Shown here piece after piece: positions 36,323 to 44,362 of a DNA stretch of 64,000 nucleotides (within the stretch, counting starts at the first letter, position 1; each line of letters opens with the position of its first letter). Both the position numbers and the translations under genes were made by a program. This stretch comes from Rhodobacter sp. NTK016B (GTDB lineage: Bacteria > Pseudomonadota > Alphaproteobacteria > Rhodobacterales > Rhodobacteraceae): contig NZ_JAFKOK010000001.1 of assembly GCF_017303295.1 (NCBI RefSeq), forward strand, positions 248,001 through 312,000. The letters run 5' to 3'. The notes beneath the pieces were generated by a model that was not told the DNA's origin, did not search any database, and saw nothing but the letters and a program-made list of their open reading frames with translations.

Positions 36323-37032
36323 GGCGTTTCCGTGTCTTTGGACTGAAAGGTGACCGGCGCCTGCCGGTCGGTGATCTTGGGCGCGACATGCTCGACCAGC
36401 ACGTCGCCGGCATTGGTGACATGCTCCCACATCAGCGCCTCGGCCCGCATCGCCTGCCCTTCGCGCAGGGCCTTCAGGATACGGTGATGGTCATTGTGCG
36501 AGCGGAAGATGATCGCGTGGTCTTCCCAGTGGAACACCCGGTCCGAGGCCAGCGGCACGTTATGAGTCCGGCTGACGAAATCGGCGATCCACGGATTGGC
36601 GCTGGCGGCGATGATCGTCTCGTGGAACTCGACATTCAGGCGGCGATAGGGGGCAAGATCGTCTGGATCCAATATCCCCTTATCGAGGATCGCGTCGCCC
36701 TCGGTCACGCAGCGTTGCAGGCGGTCGAGCTGCGCCTCGGTAATGCGCGGGGCCGCCAGACGACAGGCCAGCCCTTCGAGATTGGCGCGCACCTCGAACG
36801 CGGCGCGGATGTCGTCGACATTGAAGCCGCGCACGGTGTAGCCGCGATTGGCCTCGTAGGTGACCAGCCCGTCGCGGGCCAGCTCTGCCAGCGCCGTGCG
36901 CAAGGGCGTGCGTGAGACGCCAAGCAAATGCGCCAGCGCGTCCTGACGCAGAATCGTGCCCGGCGGAAAAGACCCTTCAAGGATCCTTTCGCGCAGGATT
37001 TCCGCTGTACTCTGGGTTGATGTGGTCGCCAC
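36319..37032 (-). CDS. GntR/FadR (FCD)-family transcriptional regulator
   Basis: The 237-residue protein has an N-terminal GntR winged helix (LRERILEGSFPPG, LAHLLGVSRTPLRTALAELARDGLV) and a C-terminal FCD ligand-binding helical domain with the metal-site histidines in NVEFHETI and DHHRIL. GTG at 37032 is chosen because GGGGGAG lies 6 bases upstream; a TTG at 37044 is the alternative. It is divergent from the SDR/TRAP/flavoprotein operon and probably represses it until its carboxylate ligand is present. Confidence 0.9.
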   Translation of the reverse strand: MATTSTQSTAEILRERILEGSFPPGTILRQDALAHLLGVSRTPLRTALAELARDGLVTYEANRGYTVRGFNVDDIRAAFEVRANLEGLACRLAAPRITEAQLDRLQRCVTEGDAILDKGILDPDDLAPYRRLNVEFHETIIAASANPWIADFVSRTHNVPLASDRVFHWEDHAIIFRSHNDHHRILKALREGQAMRAEALMWEHVTNAGDVLVEHVAPKITDRQAPVTFQSKDTETP

Positions 37033-37045
37033 GCGCTCCCCCAAC

Positions 37046-37118
37046 TTGGATACAATATCGTTCTAATCATCAAAAGATGCGTTGACAACTCCTCTTTGAT
37101 TGCGTGAATTGGATGCAA
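37046..37118. promoter_or_regulatory. Two TTGGATNCAA sites flanking the divergent GntR/SDR promoters
   Basis: TTGGATACAA (37046-37055) and TTGGATGCAA (37109-37118) share the partly palindromic TTG-N-AT-N-CAA pattern typical of FadR/VanR-type GntR operators. One lies at the regulator gene start and one just before the SDR ribosome site. Between them is a candidate TTGACA. Confidence 0.6.
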
Positions 37119-37135
37119 ATCGGGAGAGGACACCC

Positions 37136-37924
37136 ATGGAATCGACGAATCAAACGTCGCCGCATTCGCTTGCGGCGGTGCTTACGGGCGCATGCGGCGG
37201 TATCGGTCGCGGCGTGGCCGAAAGGCTGGCGGAAGACGGGTGGCGGCTGGTCGTTACCGATCTGGACGGCGCGAAGGCCGAGGCACTGGCGGCTGAGCTG
37301 CCCGGTGAAGGTCATCGCGGGCTGGGCTGCGACGTCGCGTCCGAAACGTCCGTCACCCAGCTTTTCGACATGATTTCCAAGGATTACGGCATCGTTGACG
37401 GGTTGGTCACGGCGGCGGGCATCCTGCGGTTGGGCGAAGGCGGGGCGCGCACCCCGCTGGCCGAGATGGAGGTCGAGGATTTCGACGACCATCTGGCGGT
37501 GAATGCGCGGGGCACCTTCCTGTGCATCCGCGCCTATCTGCGCCAATGGCAAGGCGCTGCCAGACCGGCGCGCGGACGCATCGTGACCTTCGGATCTGTG
37601 GCCGCGCAATTGGGCGGCTATCGGTCTTCGGCCAGCTATATTGCATCCAAAGGCGCCGTCATGGCCCTGACCAAGGCCGCCGCGCGCGAAGCCGCGCCGC
37701 TGGGGGTCACGGTCAACGGCGTCGCCCCCGGCCTGATCGACGCGCCGATGCTGCGCCTGTCGCTGGCCCCGGGGCAGGAACAGGCCGCCGCCGAAGCGAT
37801 ACCGCTCGGACGCATCGGCACGCCCGAGGATGTGGCGGCGGCGATTTCGTATCTGATGAGTGAGGGCGGCGGCTACATGACCGGCGGGATGCTGGACATC
37901 AATGGCGGCTACCGGATGCAATGA
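37136..37924 (+). CDS. SDR-family oxidoreductase, first gene of the TRAP operon
   Basis: The 262-residue SDR reads LTGACGGIGRG (nucleotide-binding, about residues 16-25), then ATAAGIL in place of NNAG (LVTAAGIL), S in VTFGSVAAQ and YIASKGAV (YxxxK), and ends GGYMTGGMLDINGGY. It probably oxidises a hydroxyl group of the imported compound with NAD(P). ATG at 37136 follows GAGAGGA. It leads an operon with TRAP genes, two further SDRs and a flavin dehydrogenase. Confidence 0.9.
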   Translation: MESTNQTSPHSLAAVLTGACGGIGRGVAERLAEDGWRLVVTDLDGAKAEALAAELPGEGHRGLGCDVASETSVTQLFDMISKDYGIVDGLVTAAGILRLGEGGARTPLAEMEVEDFDDHLAVNARGTFLCIRAYLRQWQGAARPARGRIVTFGSVAAQLGGYRSSASYIASKGAVMALTKAAAREAAPLGVTVNGVAPGLIDAPMLRLSLAPGQEQAAAEAIPLGRIGTPEDVAAAISYLMSEGGGYMTGGMLDINGGYRMQ

Positions 37925-37934
37925 GGAGGACGTG

Positions 37935-38465
37935 ATGGGACGCACCCCGATCACATGGCTGGCGAACCGGCTGCTCGATATCTCGGCCATCCTGCTTCTG
38001 GTCATGATGCTGCATGTCTGCGCGGATGTGGGCATGAAATACCTCTTCAACCGGCCCATTCAGGGCACGCTGGAAGTGGTGTCCTATTACTACATGGTCT
38101 GGGCGGTGTTCCTGCCGCTGGCTCTGGTCGAGATGACGCGCTCGGCGGTCTCGGTCGAGCTGTTCTTCAACATGTTCCCGCGCCCGATGCAGGTTCTGTG
38201 CATCGCACTGGTGCTGCTGTTGTGCGTGGCGGCCTATGCCGGTCTCGCGCGGATCACGTGGCTGGACGCGCTGCGCTCGTTTGATCGCGGCGAGGTCGTG
38301 ATGGGCCCGGTCACCGTGGTGATCTGGCCCAGCCGCTTCATCCTGCCGATCAGCTTCACGCTCGCCGGTCTCGTCTGCCTGTGGCACCTCGCCCGGCTGG
38401 TGGTCAGCCGCGACGCGCGCGCCGAACTGATCGCGCCCCCCAACCCTGACGAAGGAACGGTCTGA
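37935..38465 (+). CDS. TRAP transporter small permease (DctQ family)
   Basis: The 176-residue membrane protein has four hydrophobic segments (LLLVMMLHVCADVGMKY; VVSYYYMVWAVFLPLAL; VLCIALVLLLCVAAYAGL; LPISFTLAGLVCLWHLA) and the DctQ-type MKYLFNRPIQGT loop. It follows the SDR by 10 bases with AGGAGG upstream. Its stop overlaps the start of the large permease gene. Confidence 0.9.
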   Translation: MGRTPITWLANRLLDISAILLLVMMLHVCADVGMKYLFNRPIQGTLEVVSYYYMVWAVFLPLALVEMTRSAVSVELFFNMFPRPMQVLCIALVLLLCVAAYAGLARITWLDALRSFDRGEVVMGPVTVVIWPSRFILPISFTLAGLVCLWHLARLVVSRDARAELIAPPNPDEGTV

Positions 38466-39775
38466 TGGATCGCCTTGAAATCGGTTTCACCGGGCTTGCC
38501 GCCGTGCTTGCGCTGATCGCGCTGCGGGTTCCCATCGGGCTTGTGCTGGTGATCGTCTCATTCTGCGGCATCTGGGCCGCGACCAATCTCACCGCCGCCT
38601 GGGGCCTCGTGCGGGCCGTGCCGTTCCAGTTCATCGCCAACTGGTCGTTCTCGGCAGTGCCGATGTTCCTGCTGATGGGCTTCGTCGCCTCGAATGCGGG
38701 GCTAACGAGCGGCCTGTTCAAGGCGATGCGCATCCTGCTGCGCAAGCTGCCCGGCGGGCTGGCCTGTTCGACGGTGGGCGCCTCGGCTCTGTTCGCGGCG
38801 GCGTCGGGATCATCGGTGGCGACAGCGGCTGCGATGTCGCGCATCGCCGTGCCGGAAATGGTGCGCGCGGGCTATGACAAGGCGCTGGCCACCGGCTCGG
38901 TCGCGGCCTCGGGCACGCTGGGTTCGCTCATCCCGCCGTCGATCCTGATGATCCTGTTCGGCATCTTCACTCAGACCTCGATCGGCGCGCTGTTCATGGC
39001 GGGCTTCATTCCCGGCATCCTGTCGGCATTGGTCTATATGGCGATGATCGTCATCCGCTCGAAGCTGAACCCCAGCCTTGCGCCACCGATGACCGAAACC
39101 CCGGCGCCCGGCGAACTGGCCGCCGCCCTGCGCGAGGTCTGGCCGCTGCCGCTGCTGATCCTCGGCGTGCTGGGCGGGATCATGACGGGCGTCATGACCC
39201 CCACCGAAGCGGGCGCCGTCGGCGCAAGCCTGGCCGTGCTGATCGCGTTGGCGCGCGGAAGCCTGACCTTCTCGATTATGCGCACCGCGCTGCGCGAAGC
39301 GGCGAGCGGCACCAGCATCGTGTTCGTGATCGCCATGGGCGCCAGCATGTTCACCAGCTTCATGGGCCTGACCGGCCTGCCCCGCGTGATCGCCGACACG
39401 ATGCTCGGTATCAGCACCAACCCGCTGATCCTGATTCTGATGATCGCCGTGGTCTACATCCTGATGGGCATGTTCATCGACTCGATCGGGCTGATGCTGC
39501 TGACCCTGCCGGTGCTGATCCCGCTTCTCGGCGGCGCGGATGTGAACATGATCTGGTTCGGGATCATCATCATCAAGCTGCTGGAAATCGGCCTGATCAC
39601 ACCGCCTGTCGGGCTCAACGTCTATGTCATCAACTCGGCGCTCAAGGGCGCGGTGCCCCTGACGACCGTGTTCCGCGGCGCAATGTGGTTCCTCGCCATG
39701 GATGTGGTCACGCTGATCCTGCTGGTCGCGTTCCCGTCGCTGGTGCTGTGGCTGCCCGGCCTGATGGCGAACTGA
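38465..39775 (+). CDS. TRAP transporter large permease (DctM family)
   Basis: The 436-residue protein has DctM hallmarks: RVPIGLVLVIVSF, AAASGSSVATAAAMSRIAVPEM, ASGTLGSLIPPS and LITPPVGLNVYV, with about twelve membrane segments. ATG shares its A with the stop of dctQ. It forms the transport unit with DctQ and the binding protein encoded next; the gene order small-large-binding protein differs from the other TRAP set in this window. Confidence 0.92.
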   Translation: MDRLEIGFTGLAAVLALIALRVPIGLVLVIVSFCGIWAATNLTAAWGLVRAVPFQFIANWSFSAVPMFLLMGFVASNAGLTSGLFKAMRILLRKLPGGLACSTVGASALFAAASGSSVATAAAMSRIAVPEMVRAGYDKALATGSVAASGTLGSLIPPSILMILFGIFTQTSIGALFMAGFIPGILSALVYMAMIVIRSKLNPSLAPPMTETPAPGELAAALREVWPLPLLILGVLGGIMTGVMTPTEAGAVGASLAVLIALARGSLTFSIMRTALREAASGTSIVFVIAMGASMFTSFMGLTGLPRVIADTMLGISTNPLILILMIAVVYILMGMFIDSIGLMLLTLPVLIPLLGGADVNMIWFGIIIIKLLEIGLITPPVGLNVYVINSALKGAVPLTTVFRGAMWFLAMDVVTLILLVAFPSLVLWLPGLMAN

Positions 39776-39821
39776 TTTCACCCCTTCACCACGCAACTCA
39801 TCGTCCAGGGAGGAAACGGAC

Positions 39822-40952
39822 ATGAAAGCACTCTTTACCATGGCCCTTGCGGGCACCACCGCGCTGACCATCGGCACTGCCGCCGACGCGCAATACCTGT
39901 TCTCGTCGTGGCTGGAACCCAACCACGTCATCACCCGCGAAGCCCATATGCAATGGGCCGAGGATCTGGCCGAGGCCACCGATGGCGAGGTCGCCTTCGA
40001 AGTGATCGTCGGCGGGGCGCTGATCCCCGCGCAATCGACCATGCAAGGCGTGGCCGACGGGCTGGCGCAGGCGGGCTTCCACACCGCGACCTACACGCCG
40101 TCGGATCTGCCGGTGTCTAACGCCGTGGCCGATATGGGCTTCATCACGCCCGACCCCTTCGTCATGGCCTTCGCGTGGAGCGATTTCATGATGAACGAGC
40201 CTGCGGGCTTCAACGACTGGCGTGATAACGGCGTGCTGTTCGGTGGCGGCTACGCGGTACCGGAATACAACTTCATCTGCCGCGAACCGCTGAGCACGCT
40301 GGCCGATTTCGAAGGCAAGCGCGTGCGGATGCCGGGCGGCGGCTGGGCGCGGTTCGGTCAGGCGATCGGCGTCGTCGGCGTCAACGTCCCCTCGAACGAG
40401 ATCTACACCGCCTTCGAGCGTGGCTCGGTCGATTGCACGGCGTCGGACACCTCGCACCTGACCGGCGGCGCGACGCTGATGGAAGTGGCAGGCGGCGTCA
40501 CCACGCTGGCCATGAGCCCGTTCTATGCCGGTGTGACCTGGGCCTATAACCCCGAATTCTGGGCCGGTCTGACGCCCGAACAGCGCCGCACCGTGTTCGA
40601 CGTCTCGGCGGAATCGCTGGCGCGTCTGCAGGTGGCCTATGCCCGCGAAGCGAGCGAAGCGCGCGAAGCGGCGGCCGAGCGTGGCATCCCGATCGTCGAG
40701 CCCGACGCCTCGCTGCAGGAAGCCTATGACGCCTGGGTCGCGGACGGCGTGGGCGACATGGCGGGCATCGCCGCCTCGGCCCACGGGATCGAGGATCCGC
40801 AGGCGCTGTTCGATAGCTTCCAGGGATATGTCGACAAGTGGGTCGACCTGCTGGGCGGGCTGGAACAGCCCTACACGGTCGAGGATCTGACGGCCCTGCT
40901 GCAAGACAACCTCTATGGCCCGATCGACGTCAACACCTGGGGTCTCGAGTAA
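39822..40952 (+). CDS. TRAP transporter substrate-binding protein (DctP family)
   Basis: The 376-residue protein starts with a signal peptide (cleaved near TAADAQ, residue 23) and continues as a DctP-type protein: LEPNHVITREAHMQWAEDLAEATDGEV, then FEGKRVRMPGGGWARFG, with an arginine expected to hold a carboxylate, and NEIYTAFERGSVDCTASD. It is longer than the usual 330 residues, mainly in the C-terminal helical part. It lies 46 bases after dctM and is followed by a GC-rich hairpin. Confidence 0.9.
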   Translation: MKALFTMALAGTTALTIGTAADAQYLFSSWLEPNHVITREAHMQWAEDLAEATDGEVAFEVIVGGALIPAQSTMQGVADGLAQAGFHTATYTPSDLPVSNAVADMGFITPDPFVMAFAWSDFMMNEPAGFNDWRDNGVLFGGGYAVPEYNFICREPLSTLADFEGKRVRMPGGGWARFGQAIGVVGVNVPSNEIYTAFERGSVDCTASDTSHLTGGATLMEVAGGVTTLAMSPFYAGVTWAYNPEFWAGLTPEQRRTVFDVSAESLARLQVAYAREASEAREAAAERGIPIVEPDASLQEAYDAWVADGVGDMAGIAASAHGIEDPQALFDSFQGYVDKWVDLLGGLEQPYTVEDLTALLQDNLYGPIDVNTWGLE

Positions 40953-40960
40953 CCCTTATC

Positions 40961-40986
40961 CCGGGGGCGGGCCGACCCGCCCCCGG
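40961..40986 (+). terminator. Intercistronic GC-rich hairpin after the binding-protein gene
   Basis: A perfect 11-base-pair stem, CCGGGGGCGGG / CCCGCCCCCGG, with a four-base loop lies 8 bases after the binding-protein stop. There is no T tract, and genes continue on the same strand. Such hairpins after binding-protein genes often protect the upstream mRNA from 3' decay and reduce downstream expression. Confidence 0.6.
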
Positions 40987-41036
40987 ACGACCCGGCCCCG
41001 TGCCACCCGGCCTTTGTAAGGCCCAAGGAGTTTTCC

Positions 41037-41780
41037 ATGACCTCTGAACAGGATCTGCCGGTTGCCGTGGTCACCGGCGCGGCGGGAGGCATCGGCCTCG
41101 CATCCGCCACAAGGCTTGCCGAGGACGGGTTCGCCGTCCGCATGCTGGATCTGTCCGCCGAGCGCATCAGCGCCGCCGCCGCCCCGCTGGCCGAACGCGG
41201 CCTGAACGTCACCGCCGCCGGGATCGACCTGCGCGACGAAGACGCGGTGCGTGCCGAGATCGACGCCCTGCCCCGGCTCGATGTGCTGGTCAACAATGCC
41301 GGCATCTTCGACGTGATCGAGTTCGACGCCCTGACAGCCGCCGATCTGCGCCGCATGACCGAGGTCAATTACATCCCCGTCTTCACCGTATCGCAGGCAG
41401 CCTCGCGCCGGATGCCGGAAGACGGACGCATCATCAACATCGCCTCGCGCTCGTGGCTGGGGGCGAAATCCATCGCCCATTACGCCGCGTCGAAAGCCGC
41501 CGTGGTGGGCCTGACGCGCGCCATGGCGCTGGACCTTGCGCCCAAGCGCATCCTGGTCAACGCGATCGCGCCGGGCGTGATCGAGACCGCGATCCTCGAC
41601 GCCTGGGACGACGAGGCCCGCGCCGCGCTGGCCGCACGCCAGCCGATCGGGCGGCTCGGCCGCCCCGAAGACATCGCCGCCGTGGTGGGCTTCCTTGCCG
41701 ACCGCCGCACCGGGTTCATCACCGGCCAGACGCTGATCGTGGATGGCGGCGCGTCGGTCGGCACGCTGGGAGGGGCCTGA
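41037..41780 (+). CDS. SDR-family oxidoreductase
   Basis: The 247-residue SDR has TGAAGGIG (about residues 13-20), LVNNAGIF (about 84-91), S in INIASRSW and YAASKAAV (YxxxK), and ends with TGQTLIVDGGAS. It is typical in length. It lies in the SDR/TRAP/flavoprotein operon, 84 bases after the binding-protein gene, and its stop nearly touches the next SDR start. The likely step is oxidation or reduction of a cyclic alcohol or ketone. Confidence 0.9.
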   Translation: MTSEQDLPVAVVTGAAGGIGLASATRLAEDGFAVRMLDLSAERISAAAAPLAERGLNVTAAGIDLRDEDAVRAEIDALPRLDVLVNNAGIFDVIEFDALTAADLRRMTEVNYIPVFTVSQAASRRMPEDGRIINIASRSWLGAKSIAHYAASKAAVVGLTRAMALDLAPKRILVNAIAPGVIETAILDAWDDEARAALAARQPIGRLGRPEDIAAVVGFLADRRTGFITGQTLIVDGGASVGTLGGA

Positions 41781-41781
41781 T

Positions 41782-42555
41782 ATGGCCAGATTGTCCAATA
41801 AATGCATCGTCCTGACCGGCGCCGGAAGCGGCATCGGTCAAGGCATGGCCGAAGGCTTCGTGCGCGAGGGCGCGCAGGTTCTGGGGGTCGATCTGTCCGA
41901 AGCCGGACTAGCCGAGACCGCCGCCCGCGTCTCTGGTCCGGGCCGGTTTGAGACGCTTGTGGGCAATGTCACCGACAAAGGCCTGCCCGACGCGATCCGC
42001 ACGAAGCTAGCCGCACTGGGATGGCAGTGGAACGTGCTGTGCAACAATGCGGGCATCGGCGGCGGCGGCATGGCGGGCGAGACCGATGACGAGACGCTGA
42101 ACCGCTATCTCGACGTCAATGTCACCGGCCTGTTCCGACTGTCACGCGCGGCGGTGAACGACTGGAAAGGCAAGGGCGGCGTCATCCTGAACACCGCCTC
42201 GATCTATTCCTTCATCGGCGCCACCGGATCGGCGGCTTACTCGACCTCAAAAGCTGCGGTCGCGGGGCTGACACGCCAGATGGCCACCGATTACGGCGTC
42301 GAGGGCATCCGCGTCGTCGCCGTGGCGCCGGGCCTGATCGAGACCGCGCTGACCGCCGAGCGCATCCGCACCGAGGCGTGGCGGCGCCATATCTATATCG
42401 ACCAGAGCCCGCTGCGCCGCGTGGGCAAGCCCGAGGATATCGCCAACGGTGCGATCTTCCTCATTTCGGACGAAGCCAGCTTCATCACCGGCGAAACGCT
42501 GCGCATCGATGGCGGCTGGACTTTGGGCCGATACCCGCGCCCCGACGAGGACTGA
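41782..42555 (+). CDS. SDR-family oxidoreductase
   Basis: The 257-residue SDR has TGAGSGIG (about residues 11-18), LCNNAGIG, and S in LNTASIYS with YSTSKAAV (YxxxK), ending TGETLRIDGGWT. ATG at 42782 minus 1000, that is 41782, comes one base after the preceding SDR stop, so the two are coupled. Two adjacent but divergent SDRs in one operon suggest two different alcohol/ketone steps rather than duplication. Confidence 0.9.
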   Translation: MARLSNKCIVLTGAGSGIGQGMAEGFVREGAQVLGVDLSEAGLAETAARVSGPGRFETLVGNVTDKGLPDAIRTKLAALGWQWNVLCNNAGIGGGGMAGETDDETLNRYLDVNVTGLFRLSRAAVNDWKGKGGVILNTASIYSFIGATGSAAYSTSKAAVAGLTRQMATDYGVEGIRVVAVAPGLIETALTAERIRTEAWRRHIYIDQSPLRRVGKPEDIANGAIFLISDEASFITGETLRIDGGWTLGRYPRPDED

Positions 42556-42558
42556 GCG

Positions 42559-44256
42559 ATGCAGGACAGTTACGATCTGGTCGTCGTCGGATCGGGCGCG
42601 GCGGGGATGGCCGCTGCGCTGACGGCGCATCATCTGGGCCTTTCTGCCCTGATCGTCGAGAAGACCGAGTATATCGGCGGATCGACCGCCTATTCGGGCG
42701 GCGCGACATGGATCCCCAACAACCCGCATCAGCTTGAGGCGGGCGCGGCCGAGCCCAAAAGCAAGGCCATGACCTATCTGCAGGCCGAGGTGGGCAATCA
42801 CGGCCAGCCCGATTTGTGGGAGAGCTTCCTCGATGCCGGGCCGAAGATGGTTCGCTTCATGGAAGAGAACACGCATCTGAAATTCTCGATGCGCTCCGTC
42901 GCGCCCGATTACCACCCCGACCAGCCCGGCGGCACGCTGGGGCACCGGGTGCTGGACCCGCTCGATTTCGATGCACAGGTGATGGGCGAGAAACTGGCGC
43001 TGATCCGCCCGCCGATCCGGGAATTCACCGTGTTCGGCGGCATGATGGTGGGGCGCAAGGACATCCCGCACATGTTCTCGATGCTGCGCAAACCGGCCTC
43101 GGCCCTGCACGCGGCGGGCATCCTTGCGCGTCACGCCAAAGACAAGCTGACGCGCGGACGCGCGACGCGGCTGGTGCTGGGTTCGGCCATGGCCGGGCGG
43201 CTGGCGCATTCGGTGTTCGAAGCCGGGATCGACCTGCAGACACGCAGCGCAGCCAAGAAGTTGCTGATCGAAGGGGGCCGCGTGACCGGCCTGCTGCTGG
43301 ACACGCCCGAAGGCGACAAGCGCGTCACCGCGCGGCTGGGCGTCGTGCTGGCGGGCGGCGGGGCGGCGCGGGCCAAGGTGCTGGATGACGTTCTGCATCC
43401 GCATGGCCAGCATTACTCGATGTCGCCCGAGGGCTCGACCGGCGACAGCATCGCGCTGACCGCGCCGCTGGGCGTGCGCCCGGCCGAAGGCAATGCCGCG
43501 CCGCTTTTCTACGCGCCCGTTTCGCTCATCCCGCAGGCCGATGGCAGTGTCCGGCCCTTCCCGCACCTGTTCCTCGACCGCGCGAAGCCCGGCATTTACG
43601 CCGTCGACGGCACCGGACAGCGCTTCGTGAACGAGGCTGCGAGCTATCACGATTTCGTCCGCGCCATGCTGGGCAACGGGCCCGGACGCGCGCCCGAGGG
43701 GCCGGTCTGGCTGCTGGCCGATCACGCGACGATCCGACGCTACGGGCTGGGCGCGGTGCGCCCCTTCCCCGCACCGATGGGCGGGCATCTGCGCTCGGGC
43801 TACCTGAAGCGCGGGCGGACGCTGGCGGATCTGGCTGCCCGGATCGGCGTGCCGGCTCAGGCGCTGGCCGAGACCGCCGCGCGCGTCACAGGCTTCGCAC
43901 AAAAAGGCGAGGATCCCGATCACGGCAAGGGCAGCACGGCCTATAACCGCTATCTGGGCGATCCCGAACTGGGCGGGGCCAATCCCTGCCTTGGGCCGCT
44001 GGCGCGCGGGCCGTTCTATGCGATCCGGCTCTATCCCGGCGATATCGGCGCCTCGGTCGGGCTGCCCATCGACCCGCAGGCACGGGTGGTCACGCCCGAA
44101 GGCCAGCCGGTCCCGGGCCTCTTTGCCTGTGGCAACGATGCCAATTCGATCATGGGCGGCACTTATCCCGGCGCGGGCATCACGCTGGGCCCGGCGCTGA
44201 CCTTTGGCTTCATCGCCGCGCATAGCGCCGCAGGAAAACCGCTGCCCGCGACCTGA
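42559..44256 (+). CDS. FAD-dependent dehydrogenase, 3-ketosteroid delta-1-dehydrogenase-like
   Basis: The 565-residue flavoprotein starts with a FAD Rossmann motif (VVVGSGAAGMAAALTAHHLG) and VEKTEYIGGSTAYSGG, and ends with the FAD-binding C-terminal motif GGTYPGAGITLGPALTFGF. Both match the 3-ketosteroid delta-1-dehydrogenase/fumarate reductase flavoprotein family (FAD_binding_2). Such enzymes put a double bond next to a ring ketone or reduce one. With three SDRs and a TRAP importer it probably dehydrogenates an alicyclic ketone; a steroid substrate is not implied. It begins 3 bases after the preceding SDR stop. Confidence 0.88.
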   Translation: MQDSYDLVVVGSGAAGMAAALTAHHLGLSALIVEKTEYIGGSTAYSGGATWIPNNPHQLEAGAAEPKSKAMTYLQAEVGNHGQPDLWESFLDAGPKMVRFMEENTHLKFSMRSVAPDYHPDQPGGTLGHRVLDPLDFDAQVMGEKLALIRPPIREFTVFGGMMVGRKDIPHMFSMLRKPASALHAAGILARHAKDKLTRGRATRLVLGSAMAGRLAHSVFEAGIDLQTRSAAKKLLIEGGRVTGLLLDTPEGDKRVTARLGVVLAGGGAARAKVLDDVLHPHGQHYSMSPEGSTGDSIALTAPLGVRPAEGNAAPLFYAPVSLIPQADGSVRPFPHLFLDRAKPGIYAVDGTGQRFVNEAASYHDFVRAMLGNGPGRAPEGPVWLLADHATIRRYGLGAVRPFPAPMGGHLRSGYLKRGRTLADLAARIGVPAQALAETAARVTGFAQKGEDPDHGKGSTAYNRYLGDPELGGANPCLGPLARGPFYAIRLYPGDIGASVGLPIDPQARVVTPEGQPVPGLFACGNDANSIMGGTYPGAGITLGPALTFGFIAAHSAAGKPLPAT

Positions 44257-44362
44257 GGGCCGGATAGGCGGCAGGCCCCGCTTGCCGTCCCGGCCCGGAA
44301 ACGGGAACCCGCATTCGCGGTCGCGCGTTGATCCGGCATTCATCCCCAATGGGAGAGCCGGG

